Source: Marisa cornuarietis (lineage: Eukaryota > Mollusca > Gastropoda > Architaenioglossa > Ampullariidae). Taken from it: a DNA stretch of 64,000 bases. Below the pieces are notes generated by a model that was not told the origin of the DNA, did not search any database, and saw nothing but the letters and a program-made list of their open reading frames with translations. A program made the position numbers and the translations under genes. Numbering within the stretch: the stretch's first letter is position 1; every line of letters starts with the position of its first letter. The DNA lies in the NCBI GenBank assembly GCA_004794655.1, contig SMMW01000555.1, positions 9,625,501 through 9,689,500 of the forward strand. Reading direction: 5' to 3'. Below are positions 35,520 through 45,699 of the stretch, in pieces.

Positions 35520-37766
35520 AGGAGTTAAGGCCAAGACTAAAATGTTTTCCATCATGTGCTCGTCTTCTTTCTGACGGCCTTAAGCTCCGATGACAAAGTT
35601 ATTTTCGAAGTGTGAGAGTCTCTCCTTCCTTTTTCAGCTCTGACGATAAAATTCTCTGTCATCTTCTGCCTTCTCTTGTCCGGCCTTCCCTGACAATGCC
35701 CGCTCAAGGTTTCTCGCACCACCTCGGTCAGATCCCCGCAAAGTGAACTCCAGACGCATCTCCATTTCCTGGTCTCGACAGTCTTCATTCAATCTGGCTT
35801 CTTGCTTGTCTCGGCTGCCCTAGATTTCGTATCGAAATTATTCACAGCCATCTGCCTTAAAACAAAATAAAATAAGGAAACAAAACAAAACAAAACAAAA
35901 TAAATAATCCATGGGTTAGACTGACGAAGGTCTGCTGTTTTGCAGCTGCAGTTGTTAGAAATGTTGAGAACAAATGGTTTTTTTTCCAAAAGTGTTCTTA
36001 ACACTTATTGCTTTGATTTCTGCAAGTTTGTTTGAGTACACGGAGAAGAAAGTAGGTCTAGGTCGTTACTGACAACGTGCGTTAGAGGTGATTCTGCAGA
36101 ACTTTCTGAAAAGTCTTCTGGGAAGCCGAAGAGGTACTCACACACCGTGGAATCGAAATGTCTTTGGCCTTGAGGAAGGACAGCCATTTTTCCTCCTGAA
36201 CAACATTAAAAGGAAGTACCCCTTCTCTCCCTCTCTTCAATCTCTCTCTCTCTTTCTCGTTCTCTATTTCTCCTTTCCTTTCTTCCTTCCTTGTGCATAC
36301 AGCACGTGGCATGAAATAAAATATTTGTTAGTAAGAACGATTCAGTTTCATGTGTTTCATGATAGTGGGCTGCATTCCCATGTGCTGTCATTTTTTGCAG
36401 TAACGGGATTTATTTGTAAAAGATGAATTTCCTTAATTTTTGCAGTATCAAATTTAATATTTCATTAAGTTTTCTTTATGTAGAGTTATCCTGAAATTGT
36501 GCACCAGTCTCTAAGATTTATTAAAAAGCACAACTCGCCAGCAGCAACAGCTGTCAAAACTTTTTCTCTTTCTTATTTTCTTTCTACCCTCAAGGAAATG
36601 TCACCCTTGAAACAAACTTTTTAAAGAACAATCAGAATAGTTTTTTTTAATTAATCTTCGCTCAGAACACTACGGTATATGAAAGTGCTTCAAGGGCATG
36701 ATAGTTTAGTAAACCACAATGTGACTGTGACTGTGACTGTGACAAGCACAGTTGGGCTGAAGTATTATAGTTTTAAAAGGGTATCGGGTATCTATGTGCT
36801 TGACACAGCTGCTTAATGGGTACCTTACCTAATGTAGGGCGAGGAAAAAAGGCAAGCAGAGGACATATATATATATATATGTGCAATTTTATTAGTTTGT
36901 TATGTTTTTGGTGCCCATTGTGTAGGCCGGTGCTTTTTTTTTTGCGGCCATGATTTGCAGGACTGTTTGTCTTTTCGTTTTCTTCTGCGACTTTCGGATT
37001 TCCCGTCGACTGCCGGTCTTTTCTGCCCAATGGTTTCTTCTGAAGATCTGGAAGATCACACAGTCAGTCATTTGCTTTAAAATTTTCATACAGTTTTTCT
37101 CTGCTTTGTGATTACATCAATGCCAGCCGTCTTCTGGCGATTTCAGCTCCGTTGAACAGAGTCTCTGTTGATATTCTGCCTTCCTACTAGATTTCCGAGC
37201 TGTGAATGTGAACTCAGGCTCGTTGAGAGCCAGCACGGGCCCCGGGGCTGGTCAAGTTCATAAATTCAAGAGTGACAAGAGGCAAAAGTTATGTCAGACA
37301 AATCAGTAGCAAAGCATTGTGCTTGTTCCAAATATCGACTGTCTGATTCCCCACCAGCAAGTAGCCCTACGACATCACCTCCCCACCACTGGCGGAGCAC
37401 AAGGCGAAGGTAACTCTCAACATCAGTGAGTCATCGTCATCAGAAGTGGTCATCGTGCAGTTTGAGAGTGTGGCCTGTGTCTATCAACTGTGTACAGGAA
37501 TAGGCAAAGGTCACAAAGATACAACCACAGTGCATCGAGCTCAACCCTCGCCAACAAGACAGCAGGTGGAGATTGATGTAGAAAACTTACATCACGAGTT
37601 CTCTTATGTACAGACAGAAGTTGTATTAAACAAGAAGTTATAACATTAGACTATTCTCCCATATATCTGTAGCTTTGTCCATCGTCATCAACTGTGGACA
37701 GTCAGGTCTGTTAGGGGCGGTTGTTCTTGCCGTCAACTGCTGCTGCCTGTTTCACAGCCATCTGCC
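35520..37766. other. No gene recognised
   Basis: Short pyrimidine-rich tracts (about 36220-36290), a (GTGACT)4 run at about 36719-36742 and an AT run near 36866 are present. No coding segment is convincing. Confidence 0.5.
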
Positions 37767-39049
37767 AGAGCTATTGGTCACATGTATCTTGTGTATAGAG
37801 CTATTGGTCACATCTATCTTGTGTATAGAGCTAGTGGTCACATTTATCTTGTGTATAGAGCTATTGGTCACATTTATCTTGTGTATAGAGCTAGTGGTCC
37901 CATCTATCTTGTGTATAGAGCTATTGGTAACATGTATCTTGTGTATAGAGCTATTGGTAACATGTATCTTGTGTATAGAGCTATTGGTCACATTTATCTT
38001 GTGTATAGAGCTATTGGTCACATGTATCTTGTGTATAAAGCTATTGGTCACATGTATCTTGTGTATAGAGCTGTTGGTCACATTTATCTTGTGTATAGAG
38101 CTGTTGGTCACATTTATCTTGTGTATAGAGCTAGCGGTCATACATATCTTGTGTATAGAGCTATTGGCCACATCTATCTTGTATAGAGCTACTGGTCACA
38201 TGTATCGTGTGTATAGAGCTAGCGGTCATACATATCTTGTGTATAGAGCTATTGGTCACATGTATCTTGTGTATAGAGCTATTGGTCACATGTATCTTGT
38301 GTATAGAGCTATTGGTCACATGTATCTTGTGTATAGAGCTAGTGGTCACAGGTATCTTGTGTATAGAGCTACTGGTCACATGTATCTTGTGTATAGAGCT
38401 ACTGGTCACATGTATCTTGTGTATAGAGCTACTGGTCACATCTATCTTGTGTGTAGAGCTAGTGGTCACACATATCTTGTGTATAGAGCTATTCGTCACA
38501 TCTATCTTGTGTATAGAGCTGTTGGTCACATGTATCTTGTGTATAGAGCTGTTGGTCACATCTATCTTGTGTATAGAGCTGTTGGTCACACATATCTTAT
38601 GTATAGAGCTAGTGGTCACACATATCTTGTGTATAGAGCTAGTGGTCATACACATCTTGTGTATAGAGCTATTGGTCACATTATCTTGTGTATAGAGCTG
38701 TTGGTCACACATATCTTGTGTATAGAGCTGTTGGTCACATGTATCTTGTGTATAGAGCTGTTGGTCACATCTATCTTGTGTATAGAGCTAGTGGTCATAC
38801 ATATCTTGTGTATAGAGCTAGTGGTCACATATATCTTGTGTATAGAGCTAGTGGTCATACATATCTTGTGGATAGAGCTAGTGGTCATACATATCTTGTG
38901 TATAGAGCTAGTGGTCACATGTATCTTGTGTATAGAGCTAGTGGTCATACATATCTTGTGTATAGAGCTAGTGGTCACATCTATCTTGTGTATAGAGCTA
39001 GTGGTCATACATATCTTGTGTATAGAGCTAGTGGTCACATATATCTTGT
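37767..39049. repeat. 30-bp minisatellite, about 43 units
   Basis: Units follow the pattern gagct(a/g)(t/g/c)tggtca with a variable middle and the constant part atcttgtgtata. The period is exactly 30 bp except for a 2-base loss near 38190 and a 1-base loss near 38680. Variation is concentrated in a few positions. Towards the right end (38791-39049) two unit variants (ggtcatacat and ggtcacatnt) alternate, giving an incipient 60-bp higher-order repeat. Because the period is ten codons and only one of the three plus registers contains a stop, long frames stay open, including one of 458 codons (37675-39051). These are considered spurious. Confidence 0.97.
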
Positions 39050-39317
39050 AGAATGTATTTCATGCTTTGGAATACTTGCATAGCAGATGTTTCATACACA
39101 GGTGTTGTGAATTGTAGCCATGTTTTACTATCAGCTAGCGAATAGACCAGCTATAATCGTCTGATCCAGCGCACTTGCAGCTGAAGAGAGGCGTTAACTT
39201 GCGGCAGTCGCAGCTGGAAAGACAGCTGCAATATACCTTGATGCATTTTCTAAATATCCAAACGAATTGTGCAGACGTTGAACATGATTGACAAATATTG
39301 TTAGTTTCAGTGCATCA

Positions 39318-39385
39318 CTTTAAGGCGCACCAGAGCTCAATTGTGTTTGGAGAAACGCGCATACAAGTCGTTATTATTATTATTT
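39318..39385 (+). mobile_element. LINE 3' end with short ATT tail
   Basis: The sequence ttaaggcgcaccagagctca is followed 32 bases after its GCGC by gcgcatacaagtcg and a short ATT run. It is the same signature as at 34387 and 42058. Confidence 0.65.
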
Positions 39386-40078
39386 TATAAACATTCACAT
39401 ACACACACACATACAACACTGACACACACAAAACACAACAAACATACACCTACAATCTGCTAGTATTGCCAGACTGGCTGTCCCCATCACAGTTCACGTA
39501 GCCATGGTCACCCAAAACTGGACCAGTGGGGCTGGTTGATTAATTCTGTATGATTAAATATTTACACTCAAGAGGCACATTTCCTTTGCTTTTCCGTCAA
39601 CTTTGCCTTGAGTATGACCCCCACTGCTGTTGCTGAAGTGGCATAGGTAGTTCATGTTTGTTTCAAATTCAATAACCTGAACAAATCTAGGTCTGCACAT
39701 AATTTCGCAGTGGAACTTACTAAATGCTGAATGGCTGCCAAAGGTTTCAGAAATGTTGAATGGCTTTTAGACTTGCCTCCCTTAAAAGTGATTGATCCTT
39801 TGGTATTTAGCTGCTGTCGTCGGGTGACAATTGTAGAAGTGAGTGAGAGTGGCACTGCTCACTCAGGACGGGCTTTTAACGGGGATTTTCACCGATGGAG
39901 ACCTGCCTACTCTTTCTAGAACCCTATTCAGAATGTTAATTAGTCCAAGTGCTTTGGATGATGTGACAGCTTCGACTTTTTGTGCTGCACATAACTACCA
40001 CGAACACTTTCTCTCATGCTGATCAAGTTGATAACCTGCATCTTTTTCAAAACACAAGTTTTAAAAATCTGTTGAAAA

Positions 40079-40082
<4 letters not shown>

Positions 40083-40171
<89 letters not shown>
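40083..40171. repeat. (TG)44 microsatellite
   Basis: A pure TG array of about 88 bp. Confidence 0.98.
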
Positions 40172-40174
<3 letters not shown>

Positions 40175-40569
40175 CTTGATGCAGAATTGGTGGGCAATCA
40201 TTCGGTCGACACAATTGAAGCCGGACGTGCCTCTAACCTGGTAGTAGGGTTCAGACAGTCGACCACGTGACCACAATCCGCTGGTCAGTCTGTATGTAAA
40301 TCCGCGTTGGCTAAAAAAGAAAAAAAAAACCTTGGCAGAGTGACTTTGCTTGGCAGCAGACCAGACGACTGCTTAGAGCAGCGAAAGAAGGTAGATCAGA
40401 CCAGTCGACACAAACTCTAGTAGAGCGATTCCGGTTCATGGAATAACACCCTAGACACGGTCTTTGGGTGTTTCGCTATTTTAGTTCAGAAAGTAACACC
40501 CTAGGCATAGTCCGCAGGAGGAAAGCAGTTTGCAGACTCCAAATACAAAGTGATGCTAACGGTGTTTTT

Positions 40570-40573
<4 letters not shown>

Positions 40574-40613
<40 letters not shown>
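40574..40613. repeat. (AAT)13 microsatellite
   Basis: A pure AAT array. The flanks do not show the paired GCGC signature. Confidence 0.95.
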
Positions 40614-40614
<1 letters not shown>

Positions 40615-41359
40615 CCGATGCAGGAAAGAGGAGAGGAAACAACGACCAAATGTCAAGAAGACTATGCATCGCTTAAAAAAGTTTGAGTGCATCCCCAGGA
40701 ATTTGGACAGACAGGGATGGGAACATTTTACCCTTGGTGTTTGAGGCATAAATATCCACTTATATGTTTTATGAATGTTCTTCCTTTCCCTCGGAAGCGC
40801 TAGCGTAGGAAAATAATGTTGGAAATAAAAAGTGAGATTTGTTTTTCTTTCTCTTTTCAATCCTTATATGCGCGCGTGCTTACATAGAGAGAGACAGAGA
40901 ACAGAGAAAAAAATATACAGCCACTTTAAATTCTTTACATGATCGTGCTCTCTCCAATGAGGTATTCATGATCTTCAAGAAACTTGAAAACGAAATAAGT
41001 GTACAGATGACGGCTGTGACACTCCACATGACAATTGTTTACTGAGGCAATCAAGTCATGATAATAGGATGACACTTATCTAACTCACCTACTGTATGAG
41101 TGCAATAATGCAAGAAAAATATCACTGCAACGTGAATACTCGGTGTCTCCCCGGTAAAGATGAGTCATAAGAGTTCTATAAGAGTTTGACCAGTATAGAC
41201 ATGGTCTCTCCCCCCTTTACTTAAGGTCAAACTCTTCATTCACATCTACTTATTAAAGGCAATATCAGTATTTCTTGTAGAGTGAGCTTATGATTGATAC
41301 CTCACCCAATATAGGGGTTGTCAAAGGTATACTGGGAAGAGATAATGAACAAAGGCTTC

Positions 41360-41405
41360 ACACCCACCAACACACACACTCACACTCACTCACTCACTCA
41401 CTCAC
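41360..41405. repeat. CA and (CACT)n tract
   Basis: A short CA array followed by about six CACT units. Confidence 0.85.
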
Positions 41406-41765
41406 ATAAAAATACATACATATTGGCCGCGTGAAAATTCAGCTCTCTAGGACCTCAATCTACAAGGACCGAAAGATTATAAAAGAAAAGAACTGCAGGT
41501 CTTGCGACCTGAGCTCATTTGCACGCGTCGAGAGTAGCTAAATATCTTGTCGTCAGGAAAACCCTTTAAGGCAGGTGATTTTTTTTTTTGGTCACATTCC
41601 ATCTCGTGTTTCGTGCGGACTTTGAACATAAAAGAAATGCTACAAAGCAAGGCAAAAAACGTGAGGATGTGGAACACAATCCGAGTCAGATTTAAACAGC
41701 ACAAGGGATAGAGTTGGATTTTTATAATTCTCTCTCTCTCACGTTGGGGTAAAGATGCATGCTCG

Positions 41766-41850
41766 AATATATATATATATATATGCACGCGCGCGCGGAT
41801 GATTATTTATTGATTTATTGGTTTATTTATTTATTTATTATTTATTTACA
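41766..41850. repeat. AT, GC and (TTTA)n simple-repeat cluster
   Basis: An AT dinucleotide run, then alternating GC, then a degenerate TTTA tract. Confidence 0.85.
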
Positions 41851-42057
41851 TACTTTCAATAATGTACTTTCGTAATCTTTAAGTCACTTCAAAAAATAGA
41901 CATAAGTATTGCATAAGTATATATTGCATATTGCATATTGTATAGACATAAGTATAAGTATTGTCCACGTGTGTGTTGAAATTACCCTTATGAATTTTAA
42001 TTTTTTGCTGGTTGCTTCAAGGGCACTTTTCTCTCTTTTCTTGTTGACAGATTTTTC

Positions 42058-42130
42058 TTTGTAAAGCGCGGTGAGCCTGGTTTTTGCTGGGGAACTGCGC
42101 TATAAAAGCTCACATTATTATTATTATTAA
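42058..42130 (+). mobile_element. LINE 3' end with short ATT tail (best preserved)
   Basis: The sequence gtaaagcgcggtgagcc is followed 31 bases after its GCGC by gcgctataaaagctcac and an ATT run. The paired GCGC, the TGAGC next to the first and TATA next to the second are shared with the copies at 26933, 34387, 39318 and 16741 (minus). No reverse transcriptase remnant is attached upstream. Confidence 0.75.
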
Positions 42131-42679
42131 GTATTGGCAAAAGGTAATAAATCAAGAGTTGTTCTTCTAAGAGACTTAAATCTTAGACGTATTCTCTACA
42201 AAGCTAATAACCATGAAGATGTTGCAAAATAAAAATTAAAAAATTATGCAGGGTAAAGTAACAGCAAGAAACTGCTTTCCTTCATTTTCTAAGCATTTAA
42301 AACTGATTCGTCAAAACGGATATAAAAATATTACAGGTTAAATAAAGAAATATATTTTACGACACTATGATCTCGAATAGTCTAGCACCACAGATTTACT
42401 AGCCTGTTTGAAACTCGAGAGAGAAATGTGTCCTCCTGTATACTTTTTTATCGTGCAGGTGGTTAAATGTTTCACTTTGAAAAGTTTCTGTTTATTTTTG
42501 CGTAAGAAAAATAATCTAATTGAAGAGAATGCCCGTTTTGTCCAGCCGTTAGTGTTTCCGACATTAAGGTACAATCATGAACGTGTGTAGGTGGACTGCT
42601 GTCTGTCTGCCGAGACCAACGCTTAGCCTTTTCAAAGTCGTCCACTGTTAGTCTCGGCGAGCTTAACAATGAATGTGGA

Positions 42680-42788
42680 TAAACCGGAAGCTTTGTAGAC
42701 ACCAGCCTCGTTCTAATAGTCAAACTGAAACGTGACTAAACCGGAAGCTTTGTAGTCAAAAGCCTCGTTCTATAACCTAACTGAAAAA
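42680..42788. repeat. Tandem duplication of about 58 bp
   Basis: Two copies begin taaaccggaagctttgtag (42680 and 42738) and share agcctcgttct. The second is slightly shorter. Confidence 0.85.
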
Positions 42789-44231
42789 AATCGTCTGCAA
42801 GCAGTCCAGCAATACAAGTCCGGGACACAATGATGAAAATGTTTCTAGACCCTCTTATAGAACCAAAATTCAGCAGATATAAAAATATTTTAGTCTAAGG
42901 CTGCGATAGTGTTAGTAACTACTTTCTTGGACACAAGGTGTCTGTGTACCATGCGTACTTGCTGAAATTTGTGGCGACTTTGGCAATCTAATCGCAATGT
43001 TCATACAACATCCCCTGGGACCGAGGCTTTGCTATGTCTGGAAACTGTCTCTGCTTAACAACGTTTGAAGATGCAGTCAGAGTTGTTCTCAGCTACACCT
43101 ACTTTGGTCTATTGAGCTCTTAAGGAACTCGAAAGACTAGTCTCTGGACTTCGTTACCAAACGTCAAGGAAACTGTTTGACTCTTTATTTATTGACCGTT
43201 TTGTCGCGGTCGCGGTACATACATTAGCTCTTGGTGGTAACACCGGTGCACACTAAGCCACTCAATGTTCACAGGAAGCGCCGAGGGCGCCATCTCTTTG
43301 GCTCCTTGCTGGTGTAATGGTGACGTAACTCTTCGGCATTGACACCCTTCTCTCCTCCCATCTTAGCGTGAACGTTGTAAGGAATCTTTCCATCTTCCAA
43401 ATGAACGTCTGGTCTGGAGCCTGCTGGTAAAACTAAATGTGATGTAGAGATCGTTTGGCTTACTAGATTCTGTCTTTATGCCCGGAGGTATTGCCGGGGG
43501 CTGACCCAGAAATCCACAGGAATAGAATTGCAAAACGATATGTGTTAATAAAGCTGATTCCAAGTCGAAAGTAAATGTATGAATATATTATATCAGACAT
43601 CCAGATTAGCATTTTGATCCTTATTGGCGCCATTCGGAGTCACGCTGAAACTTTAGCTAGAAACTGGAGGTAAAAGGTTTTTCCTGAGGTTGTTAAACCT
43701 CCGGTGCATGGCTAGAGCAACAGCCTCAAGCTGCACTTTATGACCTAACGCAAAACCGAAGACGTTAGGGAATATCTGCATACCTCCATACCTCCGCACC
43801 ATACCCCGTCTGGTGGATACGGTCATCGCTTTTCTTATTGTCTGTAGCTAGCCTCGATGTAAGCCTCTCTCTGTGGCATGAGAGTAACATATTTCTAGGA
43901 CATACTTAAACCTAACTTTGAAATAGTCCCATGTCTAGGACACATCTAATTTCAATGAAAGCTGTCTTTTAGATATGACTAAGAGACCTATCTCTGGTAC
44001 TGTTGTAAAACTGATCGTGCGGGACTAATGCAGATGGTGATGAGTGGTGACTGTGATGTCTTGAGGAGATATCACGTGACAAGGTAAATGCCTAAAGGTG
44101 GAGCGAAAGATTAGACATTCGACTAAATTTCAAGTCTTCGGCTTGTGCAGCGATAATACTAACATAGAATCCTCTACACAAAAAGGTGGGGTCTTTTTTT
44201 TAATTTAGACCTTAGCCCTGTAGTATTTCAG

Positions 44232-44503
44232 GTTTTGATATGCTTGATGAAAATCTATTTCTGGATAAAATGAAGAAATATTTTGTCCTGAAAACAGAGC
44301 TCCGGATGGAAAGAGCAGGAAAAGCCCTAGATCCAGTGATCGTTACCCAGCATGAAAAAAGTGCTGGCAGCCATAAAAAGATGGCAGACGTATGGTTTGC
44401 CTTAGAGTGACGCCAGCTTGTCAAAGAACTCGTGAAAGAAACTGGAAAAAATTACAGGAAAAAAATTGATGAAAAAATATGGCTTTCTACAAGACATTTC
44501 CGG
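44232..44503 (+). pseudogene. Coding-like exon with an in-frame TGA, unknown protein
   Basis: A plausible acceptor (gtagtatttcag, with a T-rich tract upstream) is followed by a frame of coding composition. It includes FDMLDENLFLDKMKKYFVLK, TELRMERAGKALDPVIVTQ and KSAGSHKKMADVWFALE. A TGA (44408-44410) follows, and the same frame then stays open with a similarly charged stretch (RQLVKELVKETGKNYRKK) to a TAA at 44501-44503. The ATG at 44240 would give only 55 residues, so this segment is easily missed. The possibilities are a terminal exon that simply stops at the TGA, a pseudogene in which a tryptophan codon mutated to TGA, or an exon with an earlier donor. A recoded TGA is least likely because no selenocysteine-insertion element was recognised downstream. 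No family is recognised. Confidence 0.35.
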
Positions 44504-44639
44504 TAAAGAGTAAGGGCAACAGTGAACATTTCAAGCGATAGATAATACCCGCCCTCAGCTACCACTGAACAACAAGGCTGACACAAGCCACCACTCACCA
44601 GACACACGTCTACATCAGCTCAAAGGAACATTCTTAACT

Positions 44640-45005
44640 TCCAAACAAGTTCAAAAACGTAGTTAAATTTAATCCCATTTTTAAATGTCGAGACGAGACT
44701 GAGAAAAAAAGAGAAGCAACAAAAATCTAAGCAAGAAACGACAAAAAATAAGACGAAAAAAAGGACAGAAACAAGTAAAGGAGACGAGACAGTGTCAGGA
44801 ACTAGAAAGATAAACGAGAAACAAGATTCAAAAGAACGAAAAGAAAAAGTCAAACAAAGGAAACAAGATACGCAGTGAAATGACAGTAAGAAAGAATGAC
44901 CTATCGGAACGAGAGAAAGGAGGAAAGAAACAATTAAAAGAACACGAGAAGCAACAAGAAAAAAAAATAAAGAAAAGATTGGTGTAACTAAAGAATAAAT
45001 GGGCA
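44640..45005. repeat. Purine-rich, T-poor island
   Basis: The plus strand is strongly A/G-rich with GAAA, AGAAAC and similar words and few T residues. The complementary strand therefore shows a 128-codon hydrophobic frame that is a composition artefact. Confidence 0.75.
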
Positions 45006-45340
45006 TATCAAATGAACATTTTGGGAGTGGGAGCAGGAGCTTTTGGTAGAGGGAATTTACATAGAGGATGATGGGAGGAATAGAAAGAGATCAGTGCCGT
45101 GCCTTGATTTGTTCCTAGTCTAGAAGAAGTAATTTCCCTCAAGACATGTACCTTGTATGATTCAAATAATTACCTCAGTTCTTTCAATCTACTTTTGTTA
45201 ATTATCAGGTTAGGTCCTCTGGCTAGCGGGGCGTCTAGAGCTTAACAGAAAATCTCCTCTTCAATGCATGTTACATACCCAGACAATTTGAAAGGGCTGG
45301 GTGGAGGAACAAAACGGGCATGGTCGCTCGAAATATTTTC

Positions 45341-45466
45341 AGCCTGCATTGAAAACCTTGCGAATGTATAAAATTCCTAACCATGCATACGTGAAAAGAT
45401 TGGACTCTCTGTATTCGGCTTTCATGGCTGTGCTGATCATGGCGGGGTTGAAGTCGATGATACGCC
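45341..45466 (+). other. Weak candidate exon
   Basis: The acceptor-like atattttcag precedes an open stretch reading PALKTLRMYKIPNHAYVKRL and AFMAVLIMAGLKSMIRPK. A possible donor (CCCAAG then gtgctaag) follows at 45467. The frame continues into a Lys/Glu-rich tail. It lies on the same strand, about 0.9 kb from the exon-like segment at 44232, and could belong to the same unit. Not recognised. Confidence 0.18.
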
Positions 45467-45699
45467 CCAAGGTGCTAAGAGAAGATGAAGGAGGAGAAGG
45501 TGATACAAAAGGCAAAAAGATTAAAAAGTTACAAAGAAAAAAAAAGGCAGCAGTAAGAGGAGAGTGTTTTCTGACCGCTCTGTCCTCAACTACAACAGCT
45601 CAGACATTCTGTCCTCCACCGACACAACAGCTCAGGGTTACTTCCGAGTCCACGCTGATGCATGCGCTCTTTGCAATGTAAGAAAAATACTTTAGCAAC

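Noticed and set aside
37767..39049. CRISPR-like array
   Set aside because: Units are contiguous with no unique spacers, and the genome is eukaryotic.
37675..39051. 458-codon open frame with ten-residue repeats
   Set aside because: The 30-bp period keeps several frames on both strands open at once, and unit variation shows no codon bias; no start, splice site or domain supports a protein.
44620..45006. 128-residue hydrophobic, membrane-like protein on the minus strand
   Set aside because: The complement of a purine-rich island necessarily encodes Phe, Leu, Ser and Val; no real transmembrane periodicity or homology is seen.
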